A DNA stretch of 64,000 nucleotides from Serendipita indica DSM 11827 (GCA_910890315.1 CAJVGD010000022.1:1-64000), one strand, 5' to 3'; positions 12,232 to 24,253 are shown, counted from the first letter of the stretch. Made by a program: numbers and translations. Notes: generated from the letters alone by a model not told the origin.

Positions 12232-13345
12232 GACGAGCGCAGAAGCAGCAGTAGATCGTCGTTGGAGTTGTTGTTGATGTTGGGTGTGTTATCGAGACAC
12301 CGAGTCGGATATCCGGCAATGGCACAGGCAGGGAAGGACGGCAATGGACGAGGCCAAGACGCGTGATCAACCCGGGGCACCCAAGTTGAATGAAATACAG
12401 AGAGGGGTGATTGTAAAGGAATAAGAAGTTTATAAAGTGTTGTAAAGGAGCGTGAAAAGCGTTGTAAGGCAACCCAAACGCATGTTGAACGATTTAGACC
12501 AAGCGACGAAATGTGAATTTGGACATGTGCCGGGGCCGGAGCAGTCAAGCGACGTAGTATATGATTAAGTTGACAGAGAGAACAGGGAGCATCACCCCGG
12601 TTCCCAGACCAAACACGGCAAAGCGTGTACGCGTCGCAAGTCATACAAGTCGCGTCGAGAACGGGGCGGCCGTGTTCATTTACAGGATTGTAGTAGTAGT
12701 AGTACCAGCAGAGATAAGGAGGCCAGCGTCAGTTGTTGCAAAACATTAGAGCAAACTGAAGGGTACAGACTTTTTCTTGACTCCGTCAATGCCCTTCGCT
12801 CTGACAGTCTTCTTACGCTGGATGGTAGACATTTGGAGAGGATGTGGTCGTGTCCAAGTTATGAGGCGCGGGGGCTCGGGCTCTAATGCGTTTGGCAAGT
12901 CGCTGGGCGTCCAGGCACCCGCCCTATCGTAGCCAAAACAGGGTCACGAGCCTGATGCGGATCATACAATTACAAATTCCAAGACTTTTCCCAAGACTTT
13001 GCTCAGGCGCCTCTTCGTCGGAGATCATGACCGCACACGACTCCTTCTCCGAGCCAGAAGCAGCCCATTTGCCGCTATTTTTACATAAAATACATGATTG
13101 GTCACAGAATTCCACAGCAGTCAAGGACACTGCCTGCCCAAATTTCTCACGAAGATGGAACATTACACTGCACCGTCGCTGAGCACAGCGCGCACAGGAC
13201 AGCGCCATTTTCTTCATAACTTGTTCTCTACCACATTCTCTAGGACGACTTTCCTCGTCGCCTGCGTCCAGGCTGGTCCTCTACTCGACGCCTATTTACT
13301 TCAACATTGGGTCAATCTAATTCTACTCCCTCTTCCTCGTCAACC
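12232..13345. other. Intergenic region between divergent genes
   Basis: About 1.1 kb between the acyl-CoA synthetase gene (minus) and a small plus-strand gene. It holds a short TAG repeat near 12690 and one 28-codon basic ORF (listed separately). No other supported feature was found. Confidence 0.45.
12746..12832 (-). other. Candidate 28-residue basic small ORF
   Basis: A short ATG-initiated frame encodes MSTIQRKKTVRAKGIDGVKK and eight further residues, ending in TAA. The context is good for initiation (A at -3, CAAATG). The peptide is highly basic. It lies 515 bp upstream of the acyl-CoA synthetase start on the same strand. It could be an upstream ORF in a long leader, the first exon of a gene I cannot complete, or chance. 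I do not recognise it. Confidence 0.2.
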
Positions 13346-13955
13346 ATGGCCAAACGCGCTCCTCAACCACCCCAGACACCAAATCCTACTGGGCTCATGA
13401 TCTTCCAACCAGAGCCCATCGAGCCCGTTGCACCCTTTACAGGTGCCATTCTCTACCCACTCGCAGAGATTCTCGAGCTCGCAAGGGGGATTATTGCAAA
13501 CCTCGAACGACATCACCGTATCCTCCTCCGGGAAGCGCAGGACCGTATGGATGACGAGGAAGAGGCTATCCAGCTCAACAACCTTGTCGATATCAGTCTC
13601 ACCGTCTATGCTGTCGACCCGCTCCGATGGAAGGGAACCGTCGAGGAGAACAATCCCTATCACGTCTGGAGCGAAAAGGAGCTCGACGGCTTGACGCACC
13701 CACGAAAGGCCGAAGAGGGTCTACTGGGCTTGTCGAGAATTCCACGAGCAGAATTCGTCAGTTCATCTCCCTAGTATAGCACTACTTCACAGCTCATATA
13801 TTGCACAGGTCATCCAAGCGGCTATTGAACGTCGCAAGGAGAAGCGCGGCATCCCACCCTCGGACGATCCATACTGGCGAAAAGAAGACGCGCTAATGAA
13901 CCTCTTGCAATTCTTTTCAAATTGGTGCAACGCAGGTCTATTCGTCCCCAGTTGA
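13346..13955 (+). CDS. Small conserved-looking protein, unknown function
   Basis: The two exons 13346-13756 and 13809-13955 are separated by a 52-nt intron (GTCAGT...GCACAG), giving 185 residues. The frame also extends upstream without an ATG; MAKRAPQPPQ is the first methionine. The protein looks helical and charged: ILYPLAEILELARGIIANLE, an acidic patch (RMDDEEEAIQLNN), YHVWSEKELDGL, then IQAAIERRKEKRGIPPSDDP and a C-terminal LLQFFSNWCNAGLFVPS. There is no signal peptide or membrane segment. I do not recognise the family. The in-phase intron and the balanced composition support it as a real gene. Confidence 0.65.
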
Positions 13956-14889
13956 AACGCACGCGCGGGCGAGTCGGTCCCTCGTTCCTCCTCTTCTCTC
14001 GAAAGTATCGAAGAAGAAGAAGAACGTGGTATTGCCAACAAACCTCGTCATGGTCGCGGTCTGCCCTCCAATCCTCGCCCGGGTACGATTCGTCGACGAA
14101 ACCGAGCGCAATGAGGGCTCTGAACCACATAGGCTATCCGTCTCGCCCGCATAGAGATGTACCAAAAGTGTACATCCACTCAGCCCAACTCGGTCGCCAC
14201 TCGATTTCGCATCATGGTTCTCGTCCTTGGTTCCTTCTTCTCTATTTTCGTGTCGAGTCTGCATTCCATTCATTGTTGTTTCCGTCCCATTTACAATTCG
14301 ATTCTTCTCTTCTCTTGACTTCCTCAACTGAGCGAATCTCAATAAGTGAAGGGGGCCCCCCGAACAACGAGGCGTGTGCGCGGCCTTTCCCGTCAGGTGC
14401 GTCCTTCCTCATTCCTTGCAATTTTTTGAAAAATAATGAGGCTGGGAAGACTTGATCAAAATCTGGCTGAGGTAGAACGGTTCCTCCCTGTTTTGGTGCG
14501 GCTGTTCACACTACCAGATGCTGTGACGGCCTCTATTCAATGGCCCCCTTACAATCGTAGCGTAAACAGTTATTTTAAACTCGTCTCTCCTGGGCATTGA
14601 ATTAGCACAGGATGGTGCGCGACGGTCTCAGGAGGTGGCCGCGAGCACCAAGGCTTTACTGATGAAGGTAAGATACTACATTACCCGAGACATCAGATAA
14701 GGTTTCAATATACAAAGCCTCGTTGCTTACGGTCGACTCACAGAAGGTGAGGTGTGACATCAAAAGAAGTCTGCGTGCTCCCTCACTCCGCCGAGTCGAA
14801 AACGCAAGACTTTGAGGCTGACAATCTTTACATCACATCTCAAAAATTGTATAACGTTCTTTTATTCGTCCTTCTGTACATTCCCAAAA
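13956..14889. other. Intergenic region, no gene seen
   Basis: About 930 bases with only short overlapping frames on both strands, all of irregular composition. I see no supported gene, RNA or repeat. Confidence 0.4.
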
Positions 14890-15395
14890 CTATATAGATG
14901 TCCGAATTCTTGATTTAGGGTCCCGACCTTCGAAGAATTCGTAAGTCAAGGCGTCGGACAGGCGACTTCGAGATGAAACGTAGGCACACACATTGTGGAT
15001 AGATGAAAACCTGTCGGGAAGAGGGCAAACTTTCTCAGTCAGGGTGGGCACCACCGCACCAGTATAGCACGTAGGCGAGTCAGCTTTAGCCTCGTTGATA
15101 ACACTCGGTCCACTCGGTTCCGCAACACAAACGCGTAAAGTCGATGTATGTGGGGCTGAAACGACTCGTTTGGGGAGCTCTGGTGGTTCAGTGGTCCGTA
15201 TCGAGTATTTGGAGGGACCAATAGAGTAGATGGCCTTCCTCAATTCCGAACTGACCCAACCATCCTCGGAGAGAGATTCCTGATACTGTAATGGTGCAAG
15301 ACACATGAATCTGCGCTTTTTTTGCTCTTCTGTGCACCTCCCTTGACTTGCTCGTTCGCTTTCACGCTCTGGATGGGCTGGCCAGGTGCAAGCAT
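14890..15395 (-). CDS. Hypothetical small protein, doubtful
   Basis: I do not recognise this gene. A 138-codon frame (14890-15306) can be extended in phase by a candidate first exon starting at ATG 15395 (MLAPGQPIQSVKANEQ). That exon joins YQESLSEDGWVSSELRK across a 62-nt intron at 15286-15347. The product would be about 148 residues, Ser/Pro/Thr-rich with scattered cysteines and no membrane segment. The GT-AG pair and phase are right, but nothing in the protein is conserved to my eye. A chance ORF is a real alternative. Confidence 0.35.
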
Positions 15396-16587
15396 CTATA
15401 TAAATTAACCAGAGGCATCTAATTCCGAACTAAATATCTCGTCGAGTAAAGATTAGCTCATCCTCTGTCTTCGCGATAACCCCTATAGGGAAATCGGAGC
15501 GATGGTAGGGAGAAGAGATATTTATACTGCGCTCTATATTCCATATCGGTATCATTGTGCTGTCTTGGGCGTATCGCTTGGTTACCGAGGTGGACAGAGA
15601 CATTACCCATCCGTTGAACAAAGCTTCAAGACTGTGAGGTGCGTTATAGCATTTGAGCCTGTTACCAGTCTACCTTGGTTCAGTGAAAGCTACTTCAAGT
15701 AGATCATTTTGCGAAGAGGGTAAAGTAGGACAGGCGTGGCAAGCTGACATCAATTTGGGCTCAATGTCTCTGATTATTACGGGACGCAGTGAAATCTATT
15801 CAAAAGAGTAAGAGTTGACATAGTGACTCACATTTGTAACGTCGAGAAGTTGACCTGACGGCGTCGCGCATGGCTGATAACCCCTCGCTGCCGTACGGAA
15901 CTGAAACGAAGAGAATTTTGATTATTTTTAGGGTTAAATTACCAGGAAATTCAGCGTCTATACCTTGTCATCCGTCCGGTACTCGCACCAGCCAATTGCC
16001 CTCCATCCCTATGCCCTCTGCTCGCTAACTCTCATATCCGTTTAATATCCGCATTGATTTTCAATGATTCGCTAGGGGATCTAAAACAGTATATATGGGC
16101 CGACGTCTATGCGTACATCTTGTTAGTTCAGAATCTGCTCTTTCCTCGTCCCAATACCCTCGCTAATGTATCTAATTCTTCCTTCCAACCGCGTAAATAA
16201 TACATTCTACCCGATCTACCTTCTTGCCAGACGAACCGCCGCGCGATTCGTAACACTGAGTCGGGATAAGCATCGACTCGAGGATTCTCCAATTTGGTCA
16301 AAGTGTCCCGCCGGTTTGAGTCCAAATAATATTAAAATTTGCCTGAAACCCTCTCGGTCTAGTCGCATGGCGCCTTCAATCTTGGGGTCTATTTGACAGC
16401 TGAAGGGGAGGATGTCAGATGAGATCCTTCTGAAGACTATACCCGCACACTAGACTGACAATCCTACGACAGATTTCGCTTGAATATAACCATGAAGAAA
16501 TTTCTATTTATCCAAATGTTTAGCTCGCACCAAAGTCAGCCATAATCATCTTAACAAACCTTGTGAACTGCAGAGATCATATTTCAA
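15396..16587. other. Intergenic region, no gene seen
   Basis: About 1.2 kb, AT-richer than its neighbours, with several short frames on both strands. None joins into a plausible gene. It may include decayed coding sequence, but I cannot name it. Confidence 0.4.
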
Positions 16588-19334
16588 TCATGGGCTACTC
16601 ATAACTAACAAGAAATAGAATAAATAGTACATAGGTTCGTGGTGTAGGTCCTGGTGACGAGGTATGAACCTAAATATCCGCATCTTCGCCTCGTGCTCTT
16701 TCCGAACGTCAAGATATTGATCATAGAGTGATTTGGGATCGTCCAAAGGGACAAGAGGGAGGCTTAAGCCCGAAATTGGATTTGCTTGAAGGTCTCGGAG
16801 TCTCCAAATTGCTGCAATCTTGCTGAATCCCTCCCAACAGACTTCTTGCTCTGGTGCAGGATGGCGGTGTGGGCGTGCCATCCAGGAGTCTTTCAAACCA
16901 AACAAGACATCAGGTCGTATCTTGCCAGTTACACATTGAATAAGAAGCTCGAGGAACCTTTCACTAGGTCCTCAATACTCTTTCCTGGATAAAGTGCAGT
17001 ATCAATGAATGCAACCCAGAAGAAAGCTTCTGCATCGTGTTCGTACTTGTGTTGAAGACGGCCTTCAAGCCCCGCGGGCTGCAACAAGTCGCGCGCCATG
17101 AAAGGGAGAGTTCCTGTGCGCTCAGAATTGTGACCTTTGTCGCCCTCTAGTGATGAGAGGTCAAAGTCAGATAGAACTCCTACAATCTTTCCGTTCATGT
17201 TTGTTCTGTACATGAGATTGCCGTCGCTGATGTCCCTGTGGTGTAAACCACCCTTCCAAAGTGCAAAGTGACCTACGAATAGCCGTCATGATCAGTGAAT
17301 GATTCGGCGTTGTGATACACTCACAATCGAAGCAATCCCACCATACATCCCAATATTGTTTACCAGACAGCTCCCGGATCGGTTTATCCAGTCTGAGGAG
17401 AACTATGGCGTACATGTGTCTCGATCCGACGGTACTTTGGCCAACCGATGCGCGAATATCAGAAGAAGAAGTTTCCTTGTATTCTTCGTACGCAAGATAG
17501 TCAGGAATGTTCTCGCGAATTTCGGGTTTTGCTTCTGCGATTTTTCTTGCATGGTCGAGGAATTCGTGCTCTCGTCGCCGAGTCTCTTCCGGGAAGCTGA
17601 CCTTTATCACGCATGATCGTGGAGGCCACTCATCTTCAACAAGCTCAACGCAGTCTACAACCGAGGTGGAACGACCCTTGATGCCCCATTGTTTACGGCG
17701 AACACCTTCGAGTCGAAATGTCTTACCACCAACAGTGACAATCCGATTTTTCAAAGATTCGACGAGATCTGCGTGGTTCGGATCTGTGCGGTCCATATCC
17801 GGTAACGGTGGGAACGCGGGATGCATCCCCCAGTCGGCTAGGTCGAATCTTTGTAGAATAAAAAGAAATGCCAAGTAAAGTTGTAGACCGGAGGTAGTGT
17901 GGACGTTGATTGGGCGAGTAGAAAGGATACCATGGCGATCATACCATTGGATCGAGAAAGAATCACCTGAATTTGTCAGCACATGTGTTTCCCGAGTGCC
18001 ATAATCTTTACCTGCCCGCACAGAACCAATGGCATGTGTCATTGCTTGGGATGCACCAAGCCGCGCGATGGCGTATTCAGCGGCTTGGTTGAAGGGGTTA
18101 GACAGATCGTTCTGGACTTTACTCGGCACTGGAAGCTGTGCAGAGTCGGATGCTTTCGACATGCTATATGAAGGGGAGGATGTGGTTTGTCTGGGCGACG
18201 AAATAGCTTCTTTTTTGAGTGATTTGTAATTCACTGCGATAGGATGAGGGATTAGTGAGGGAATGTGAGGGAACGTACCGTTTTCGTCCTCGGAGTCGCC
18301 TTGCTCTCGCACCCTCTTGGGCAGAGCTAAGCGAAAGGTATTAATATCTAGCTACCATATAAATGATGTAACCAACCACGATTTTGATCTGGAAGCAAGA
18401 CTCCAAGACCGTAAATATGCTGTCCATCGTTGGAGAAACCTTTCAGTTGACTTTTGAATGGCCTAGGAGCACATGAGACATTCGACTCACACGAGACGAT
18501 ATTGAAGATACCCAGTTAAGGATGATGATGAGTTCGTATCTCCCCCGCCCGAGGAGTGCGCATGATTTGCGCGCGGAGGATTGGACCTTCTAGGCAATGA
18601 CGGCACACGATTGCGCTTGTTTCTCGACTGCTTGTGCTCGCAGCAGGACAGAACGTCTATCCAATCTAATGTCGCGCCGAGAATCACTCTACGACTCTTT
18701 TCCGCCGAAGCGATTGCTGGGTGACGGTAAGACTGTAAAATACGGAGAAATATCAATTCTTACCTGCAGCAATTTCTCTCCATCTCATTGGTTCGGCCTG
18801 AACAGGCACGTATAGACTCTGAGCGGTGGCCTTGTCAACGATCACAGTATCTGGCTTTCTCTCGACAGTTGTATCATTCTGCACGTATCTAAGAATATGA
18901 GGGTCGGCTCTGATGCAGATGATGTCTGGGGAACCGGGCTTCTTGACACCATCAAACTCAAGATCCTTGAACATCGCAAGGGCGACGTTAGTCATGGATA
19001 TCCACGGCGTATAGGAATCATGCTCGGTTTCTGCTTTAGTGCTACGGTAAAGGTCAGATCTGTGCCATTTTTTATGTTTGCTTACAAATCACGGTTGTGA
19101 TCCATTAGCTGAGAACTTGTTGCAATCCACGTTGCTTCTTCCTTTTCTCCTTCTCGTTCTTCTTCTTCCTCTCTGGCGGTCCATTCTGTGGCTTTACTCA
19201 ATAGTTTTTGCAGGGAGGGCTCTGGGCCACCGCCCGAGGAAATTTTCTTCAGGAGGAAAGCAAGGAGAGGTTTCACTTCGATTTCAACGCGCTTTTCGAC
19301 GTCTGAAGATATGATCCTCGATACTTGTCCGCTT
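16588..19334 (-). CDS. Fungal-type protein kinase (FunK1 family)
   Basis: FunK1 kinases are an expanded eukaryotic-like kinase family of Agaricomycetes with unknown substrates. The catalytic loop is HHRDISDGNL and the metal-binding motif is LSDFDLSS (DFD in place of DFG, common in FunK1). The segment KYEHDAEAFFWVAF matches the conserved region after it. Several 44-55 nt introns are needed. Clear ones are 16921-16974, 17273-17324, a 48-nt in-frame intron near 17970, and further ones near 18235, 18330, 18470, 18760 and 19040. The N-terminal part includes YTPWISMTNVALAMFKDLEF and DIICIRADPHILRY, as in the family. The start is unresolved: a likely first exon at 19383-19475 (MAQPPRSERN) runs into a TAA just before a possible donor. 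Length is about 650 residues. Confidence 0.88.
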
Positions 19335-19662
19335 CTATAGACCGTCGTCAGCGGAACGAGAACCCATTAGTAACTGCCCACGTTAGTTTGTGAATAAGGG
19401 GCCATGTGTAGCTGCTCCTATGTCGTATGGCGTAGATTCGAGTTCATTCCGCTCAGACCTCGGAGGCTGCGCCATCTGTGTATTGTGCAAGTTGGATGAA
19501 CAACCTTCCTCCCCGGCTGTACATATCAAAATCCTATATACGATTAATTTGAATTTTCTCAGCTCCAAAAATGATCAAATCCTTTGGAATACTATACAAT
19601 CTCGCACTAGACTGCTATTTCTAGACTTTCCGTCGTTTACACAGTCATGCCACCCCTCGTCC
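19335..19662. other. Kinase 5' region and F-box-like copy A 3' region
   Basis: About 330 bp. It contains the candidate FunK1 first exon (ATG at 19475, minus strand), which cannot be spliced cleanly, and the 3' flank of copy A. Nothing else is supported. Confidence 0.4.
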
Positions 19663-20862
19663 TCATTCGCGAACCGAATTCCTATTCCATTCCTCCAAGT
19701 AGGCGACCATAGCCTGCTCAAACGTCCGTTCTGACATGTCGACGATTTCCACCGCATGAGATTTCGCTTGCTCCCAAAAGCAGAATATGGTGTGATTATT
19801 TTCATCGACGAGCAAGTCATCCCACTCTAGGGACGCTATTTGTAGTTTATGGGGACTCGAGATCACGAGTTGAGCCAAAGAGTCGGAGAACTGGACAAAG
19901 GACGGATGCCTGTAGTTGCAGAGAGAACATGGCACGGCCAGCTGTGTTGATCGGCCGAGTCGAAGTAGTTGTAGCTGGTGTGAAGAAGGCGGGGCTTTCC
20001 ATCTCGATTTCATAGGGAGTTGTAGCCGCTGCAAATGCGGGCAGAGTGACCACATTTCATCGACATCCGAGTCGGCGATAACTGAGATGTGATCGATCCA
20101 GTAAAACGTTTCTAGACGCTTTCCGTTTAGCTTCAGCCATTCTAAAACAGGAGATACCCTGTTTTGTTTCAACCATGGCCGCCAGTACATTTGGACGCCA
20201 ACATGAACAAGATTGGGAAAGTGAACCAAGCTCAGATGAGCAGGGTGAGCACTGTGGATACCGAGTGTTGTTATAGTGGAGAGGTTCATATGCTTCATTT
20301 TGACTAAAGCACCGGTCTGGGCTGACAGAAGCGAGAGCGGCGGGTTTGCTGAGAAGAATACGTCTGGAAGAACTCCTTTCCAGTGGTAGAGTGCACGGAG
20401 ATTTGAGATCCGTACTGGCTCCGAGGCGATGATGTCGAAATAGTCAACGATCCCGACGTCCATAATCCTAACTCGCCAGGAAGCATGGCCATTGACAGCA
20501 TCCGCCCACGAGACCCGATCTTGGAAGCGGCGTCTCGATTGAGTATGACCGCTGTTGAGGATGGCGCATAACGAGCAATCGCATCCGTCTACTTTGATGT
20601 ATTGCGCACACGCCAGTGAAGCCGCAGGGACTCTACCGTGAGTTACATCGGACGTTCGTAGGAAGCGGTTATCGTATAGTCCTAATAAAGTGTTCCAAGA
20701 AGAGCACACTCTGCGAAGAGCGTTGCGTGTGCGCTCAGATGCCCAGTATTCGGCCTCATTGGACGGAGTATGGGTCTGTAATGGGTCGATATATAAGATT
20801 TTTGGGCAATCAATTGCATAGAGAAGAATCATCTGCCAGATTTCGACAGGTAGATGGATCAT
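19663..20862 (-). CDS. F-box-like protein, family copy A (intact)
   Basis: F-box proteins usually recruit targets to SCF ubiquitin ligases through Skp1; no target is known here. The single exon encodes 399 residues. Residues 3-15 (HLPVEIWQMILLY) form the F-box-like start. EYWASERTRNALRRVCSSWN follows at residues 38-57. A C-x-C-x2-C cluster lies at C94, C96 and C99 (CDCSLC). A C-x2-C-x3-H motif lies at C312, C315 and H319. Between them are short leucine-rich strands (ISNLRALYHW, LSLVHFPNLVHV) that suggest a leucine-rich repeat fold. The C-terminus has the family block VDMSERTFEQAMVAYLEE. It is first in a same-strand run A-B-C. The F-box call rests on the family pattern and on the LPxEIW start, not on a search. 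Confidence 0.8.
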   Translation of the reverse strand: MIHLPVEIWQMILLYAIDCPKILYIDPLQTHTPSNEAEYWASERTRNALRRVCSSWNTLLGLYDNRFLRTSDVTHGRVPAASLACAQYIKVDGCDCSLCAILNSGHTQSRRRFQDRVSWADAVNGHASWRVRIMDVGIVDYFDIIASEPVRISNLRALYHWKGVLPDVFFSANPPLSLLSAQTGALVKMKHMNLSTITTLGIHSAHPAHLSLVHFPNLVHVGVQMYWRPWLKQNRVSPVLEWLKLNGKRLETFYWIDHISVIADSDVDEMWSLCPHLQRLQLPMKSRWKAPPSSHQLQLLRLGRSTQLAVPCSLCNYRHPSFVQFSDSLAQLVISSPHKLQIASLEWDDLLVDENNHTIFCFWEQAKSHAVEIVDMSERTFEQAMVAYLEEWNRNSVRE

Positions 20863-20968
20863 GGCGGCGTCCGATTACAGGTTGTACCAAACAAACTTGA
20901 GCGGGCATTCAAACCATGTCAACATTTCTAATTTCTCGCTGTATACACTATAATATGATCCCTCTTTC

Positions 20969-22166
20969 TCATTTGCGAACCAGCTTTCCCTCCCGCTCCT
21001 TCAAGTACGCCACGATTGCCTGCTCAAACGACCATCCACACATATCAACAACCTCCATTCCATGGGACCTGGGCCTCTATCATAAAACAGTATACGCTGG
21101 GTTCATTGTCATATGTCATTCTCTCATGCCATACAAGCGGCGATGCTTGTATCCTATGAACGCTCGAACCAGCGATTTGACCCAAAGAGTCAGACAATTG
21201 GATACTATAATCATGTAGAGTGCTGCAGACCGAACATGCGGCAGCTGGTATCTCGTCGTGTTCCTCGACTCGGACCAGTTGTAGCTGGTGTGAAGAGGGA
21301 GGTGGTGTCCATCTTGCGTCCAAAGGGAGCTGTACCCGTTGTAAGTTTGGACAGAGCGACCACAATTTGTCGACGTCCGAGTCGGTTATTTTGGAGACGT
21401 CGTCAGACCAGTAGAATGTTTCTAAACGCCTCCCGTGAAGCTTGAGCCATTCCAAAACTGGGGTTACACGAAGGTGGTCCAGTGGTGGCCAGCGCATTTG
21501 TACCCAAGCGTGAACCAGGTTGGGAAAGTGAACTAGGCTGAGATGAGTGGGCTGAATACCGTAGAGGCTGAGTGTAGTCATATTAGAGACGTCAATTCGT
21601 TTCATCCTGGCCAAGTCGTCTGCATGGGCCACCAGGAAGGAGAGCGGAGATTGGGAAAAAACAGTGGCGGGAAGAGAGCCTCTCCAGTGATAGATTGCGC
21701 GAAGTTTTGAGATGTGCCTTGGTTCAGAAGTGATGACTTCGAGATACTCACCCCGTTGGGCGTCAATAATCTCAACTCGCCAAGGAGCACGGTCATTGAC
21801 GGTATCTGCCGATAAGATGCGATTCTGGAAGATGCGATTCGAGTGAACGGGATCGTTGCCGAAGCTTATGCATCGCAAGCAGGTACATATATCCACTTTG
21901 ATGTGGACGGCGTATGCCAGCGAAACCGTAGGAACGTGGCGGTGGATAACGTCGGATGTCCGTACGAAACGGCTTTTGTATGAGGCTAGAAATAGGTTCC
22001 ACGACGAGCATACTCTCCGCAGAGCATTGCGCGTGCGCTCAGAATCCCAGTATTCCGCCTCGTTGCTTGGACTTTCGGCCGGTAAGGGGTCGATAAAGAG
22101 GAAACTTGGAGAATCGATCGCATAGAGAAGGATATGTCGCCAGATTTCGACAGGTAGGTGGATCAT
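20969..22166 (-). pseudogene. F-box-like protein, copy B (frameshifted near C-terminus)
   Basis: The reading frame from ATG 22166 is open for about 373 codons to 21045 and shows the whole family plan: HLPVEIWRHILLYAI, YWDSERTRNALRRVCSSWN, the Cys cluster CTCLRC and the motif CSVCSTLH. At about 21071 there is one extra base (GGCCC where copy D has GGCC). The frame then ends early instead of reading the family C-terminus (GMEVVDMCGWSFEQAIVAYL in the other frame, to 20969). Only about 25 residues are lost, so the protein may still be made. Copy D is its closest relative, in line with the block duplication. A sequencing error in a run of C is an alternative. Confidence 0.7.
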
Positions 22167-22416
22167 GGCGAGGTTCAAGTGGTGAACGAACAGGGACGAG
22201 AATGATCAGGAGAATCAAATAGACTAATGGATAGGAGGCACTATGCTACTCGAATACCTATACAGTATGGACCTAGGTCGGATATTTATTTTCTTGTCGC
22301 ATAGGTATCCAACAGCAGCCCCTTATGGACTCGGTCAAATCAAATCCAGAGAAGTTACACTTTGATACTACCTCGAAATATTAAATGTCCTGTTGTCTGT
22401 GCTATAATACTATCCA

Positions 22417-23645
22417 CTATACTCGTTTGCAAACCGACCTTCTCTTGCACTCCTCCAAGTACGCGACCAGAGCCTGCTCAAACGTCATCCCCGACACATC
22501 GACAACTTCAATTGCATAGGATTTTGCTTGCGTCCAAAAGCAGAAGATGTGCGCATTAGTGTTGTCAAACCATTTATGCCACACTAGCGTCATTATTTCA
22601 ATCCTGCCCACACCTGATGCGGCTATTTGGGGCAAATGATGGGAGAACTGAACCACATCAACGTGAGTATAGTTGCAGGCGGGGCATGGCGCTGGGGACC
22701 TGTAGTCTTCATCGCTTAGAAGTCGTTCAAATAAATAGACTCGAAGCTGTTGTAAGGTATGTGCTGATGGTGGCGGCGGCCATGTTGCTTTCAACGGGAG
22801 ATGGATTCGCTGCAACTGTGGGCAAAGCGACCATACTTTGTCCACCTCCGAGTCGGTGATTTCTGAGACGTGGTCGATCCAGTAGAATGTTTCTAGACGT
22901 CTCCCATACACCTGTAGCCACTCTAATACTTGTTCCACACGATTTCTATGTGTCCGTGACACATAGGACATATCGAGAGAGACATGGGTGAGGCTGGGAA
23001 AGTGGACCACGCCCAGATTGGTTCGTTGAATACCAAATATATCGAGCGTACTGATTTTTGAGAGATCTAGTTGTTTCATCTTCGCCAAATCGGATTCCCG
23101 CATTCTCAGGATGGAGAGAGGCGGGCTCGCTGAGAAGATAATGTCGGGAAGGTTTCCCCCTCTCCAGTATAAGAGTGCACGGAGATTTGAGATTCGGCTT
23201 GGTTCTAGGGCAAGGATATCCAGATAGCCGTGCTTCTCAACGTCTATTATCCGCACTCGCCAGGGAATCGGGCCCGTCAGGGTATGGGCTGACTTGACGC
23301 AATTTTCGAAGATGGACGCCAATTCAAAGCGGTCGCTGGTGAAGGGGCTACATTTCGAACAGTAACACTCATCTATCCTGATGCGCGTTGCATTCGGGAG
23401 GGAGGCGGCGGGGACCATATGGTGAAAAAAGTCGGAAATTCGGATATAGCGATGGCTGTGTATCGCTAGAAAGCGGTTCCATGACGAGCACACTCTGCGA
23501 AGCGCATTGCGCGTGCGCTCGGATGCCCAGTACGGGGCTTCTTCTATCAAATTTCCTTCGGTATCGGATCGATATGGAGGATTTTTGGAGCGTCGATAGC
23601 ATAGAGAAGAATATATCTCCAGATTTCGACGGGCAGATGGATCAT
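22417..23645 (-). pseudogene. F-box-like protein, copy C (split by one-base deletion)
   Basis: The start MIHLPVEIWRYILLYAIDA is in one frame and ends after about 30 codons. From EEAPYWASERTRNALRRV onward the protein continues in another frame to 22417. Compared with copy E, one G is missing at about 23553-23557. The rest is complete: cluster ECYCSKC, motif CPACNYTH, and the C-terminal block VDVSGMTFEQALVAYLEE. Its closest relative is E. The start lies 41 bp from the start of F' on the other strand. Except for the deletion it looks well kept, so recent decay or an assembly error are both possible. Confidence 0.7.
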
Positions 23646-23686
23646 CCCGAGCTTCAGGTGGCGAAGATCAAACTTGGACACGACCA

Positions 23687-23838
23687 ATGCCGACCTCGAG
23701 ACCATGGCGCGCACTCCACCAGAAATCTGGCAAGAAATTCTCAAATTATCCGTATCTCTTCCTTTGTTCCCCTCTGTCGATCCCGCAAGTTATGGTTTTA
23801 ATCAGCTATACAAATATGGGGATCTCTCTGCGTACTGA
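23687..23838 (+). pseudogene. Truncated copy F' of the plus-strand F-box-like gene
   Basis: About 150 bp closely match the first part of copy F, including the ATG context, PPEIWQEILKLSVSLPLF, VDPASYGFNQLYKYGD and LSAY. There is a one-base deletion after codon 7, and similarity ends at GCGTACTG. It is a 5' stump of the F homolog, left at the edge of duplication unit 1. Confidence 0.75.
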
Positions 23839-24253
23839 GTTCTTTTGTGGGCAGGTAGCTGGTACGACAATAAACTCGACGGCGAAGCGAACGAATGATC
23901 TCGTCGGGTATGTAACGCGGCCAGCATCGGGATCAAGCCTGAATTCACAGTGAACAGCCAATTTCACATCAAGTCTACGACCATTTCCGTAGCTTTAATT
24001 CAAAGAATACAATCAACAGACTTAGCTTCCACCGACGCAGGAGATCAGCTGCGGATAAATGCCTGAGCCGGACTTGAGGTCAGTTCTACCTGACTTAGAG
24101 GCATTCCCTCTTGTTGCCTAAAAATAATCTCTTATTTTTCATAATCTGACGCGGAGACTTTGGCTAAGACCGTATTTGAAGATTGTACGTTTTCACATCA
24201 TGTCAATATTTCCGAATTCCTTCCCGTATACACTTTTATATGCTCTTTCGTCC
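23839..24253. other. Sequence past the duplication breakpoint
   Basis: About 415 bp between the F' stump and the 3' end of copy D. No gene, direct repeat or transposon end was seen. Its 3' part resembles the spacer downstream of B, which fits the start of unit 2. Confidence 0.4.

Larger units (their letters stand above)
20969..23837. repeat. Segmental duplication unit 1 (copies B, C, F')
   Basis: The gene order B(-) C(-) F'(+) repeats the order D(-) E(-) F(+) at 24254-28251. The spacers also match: the text after B and D starts (AGGTTCAAGTGGTGA) and a later CAAATAGACTAAT are shared. In this unit the plus-strand gene is cut off; similarity to F stops at about 23837. Confidence 0.75.

Noticed and set aside
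13922-14455. 177-codon plus-strand frame
   Set aside because: Overlaps the end of the small gene in another frame, and shows no protein-like conservation or splice support.
23836-24180. A transposon at the duplication breakpoint
   Set aside because: No terminal inverted repeats, target-site duplication or transposase-like frame was seen.
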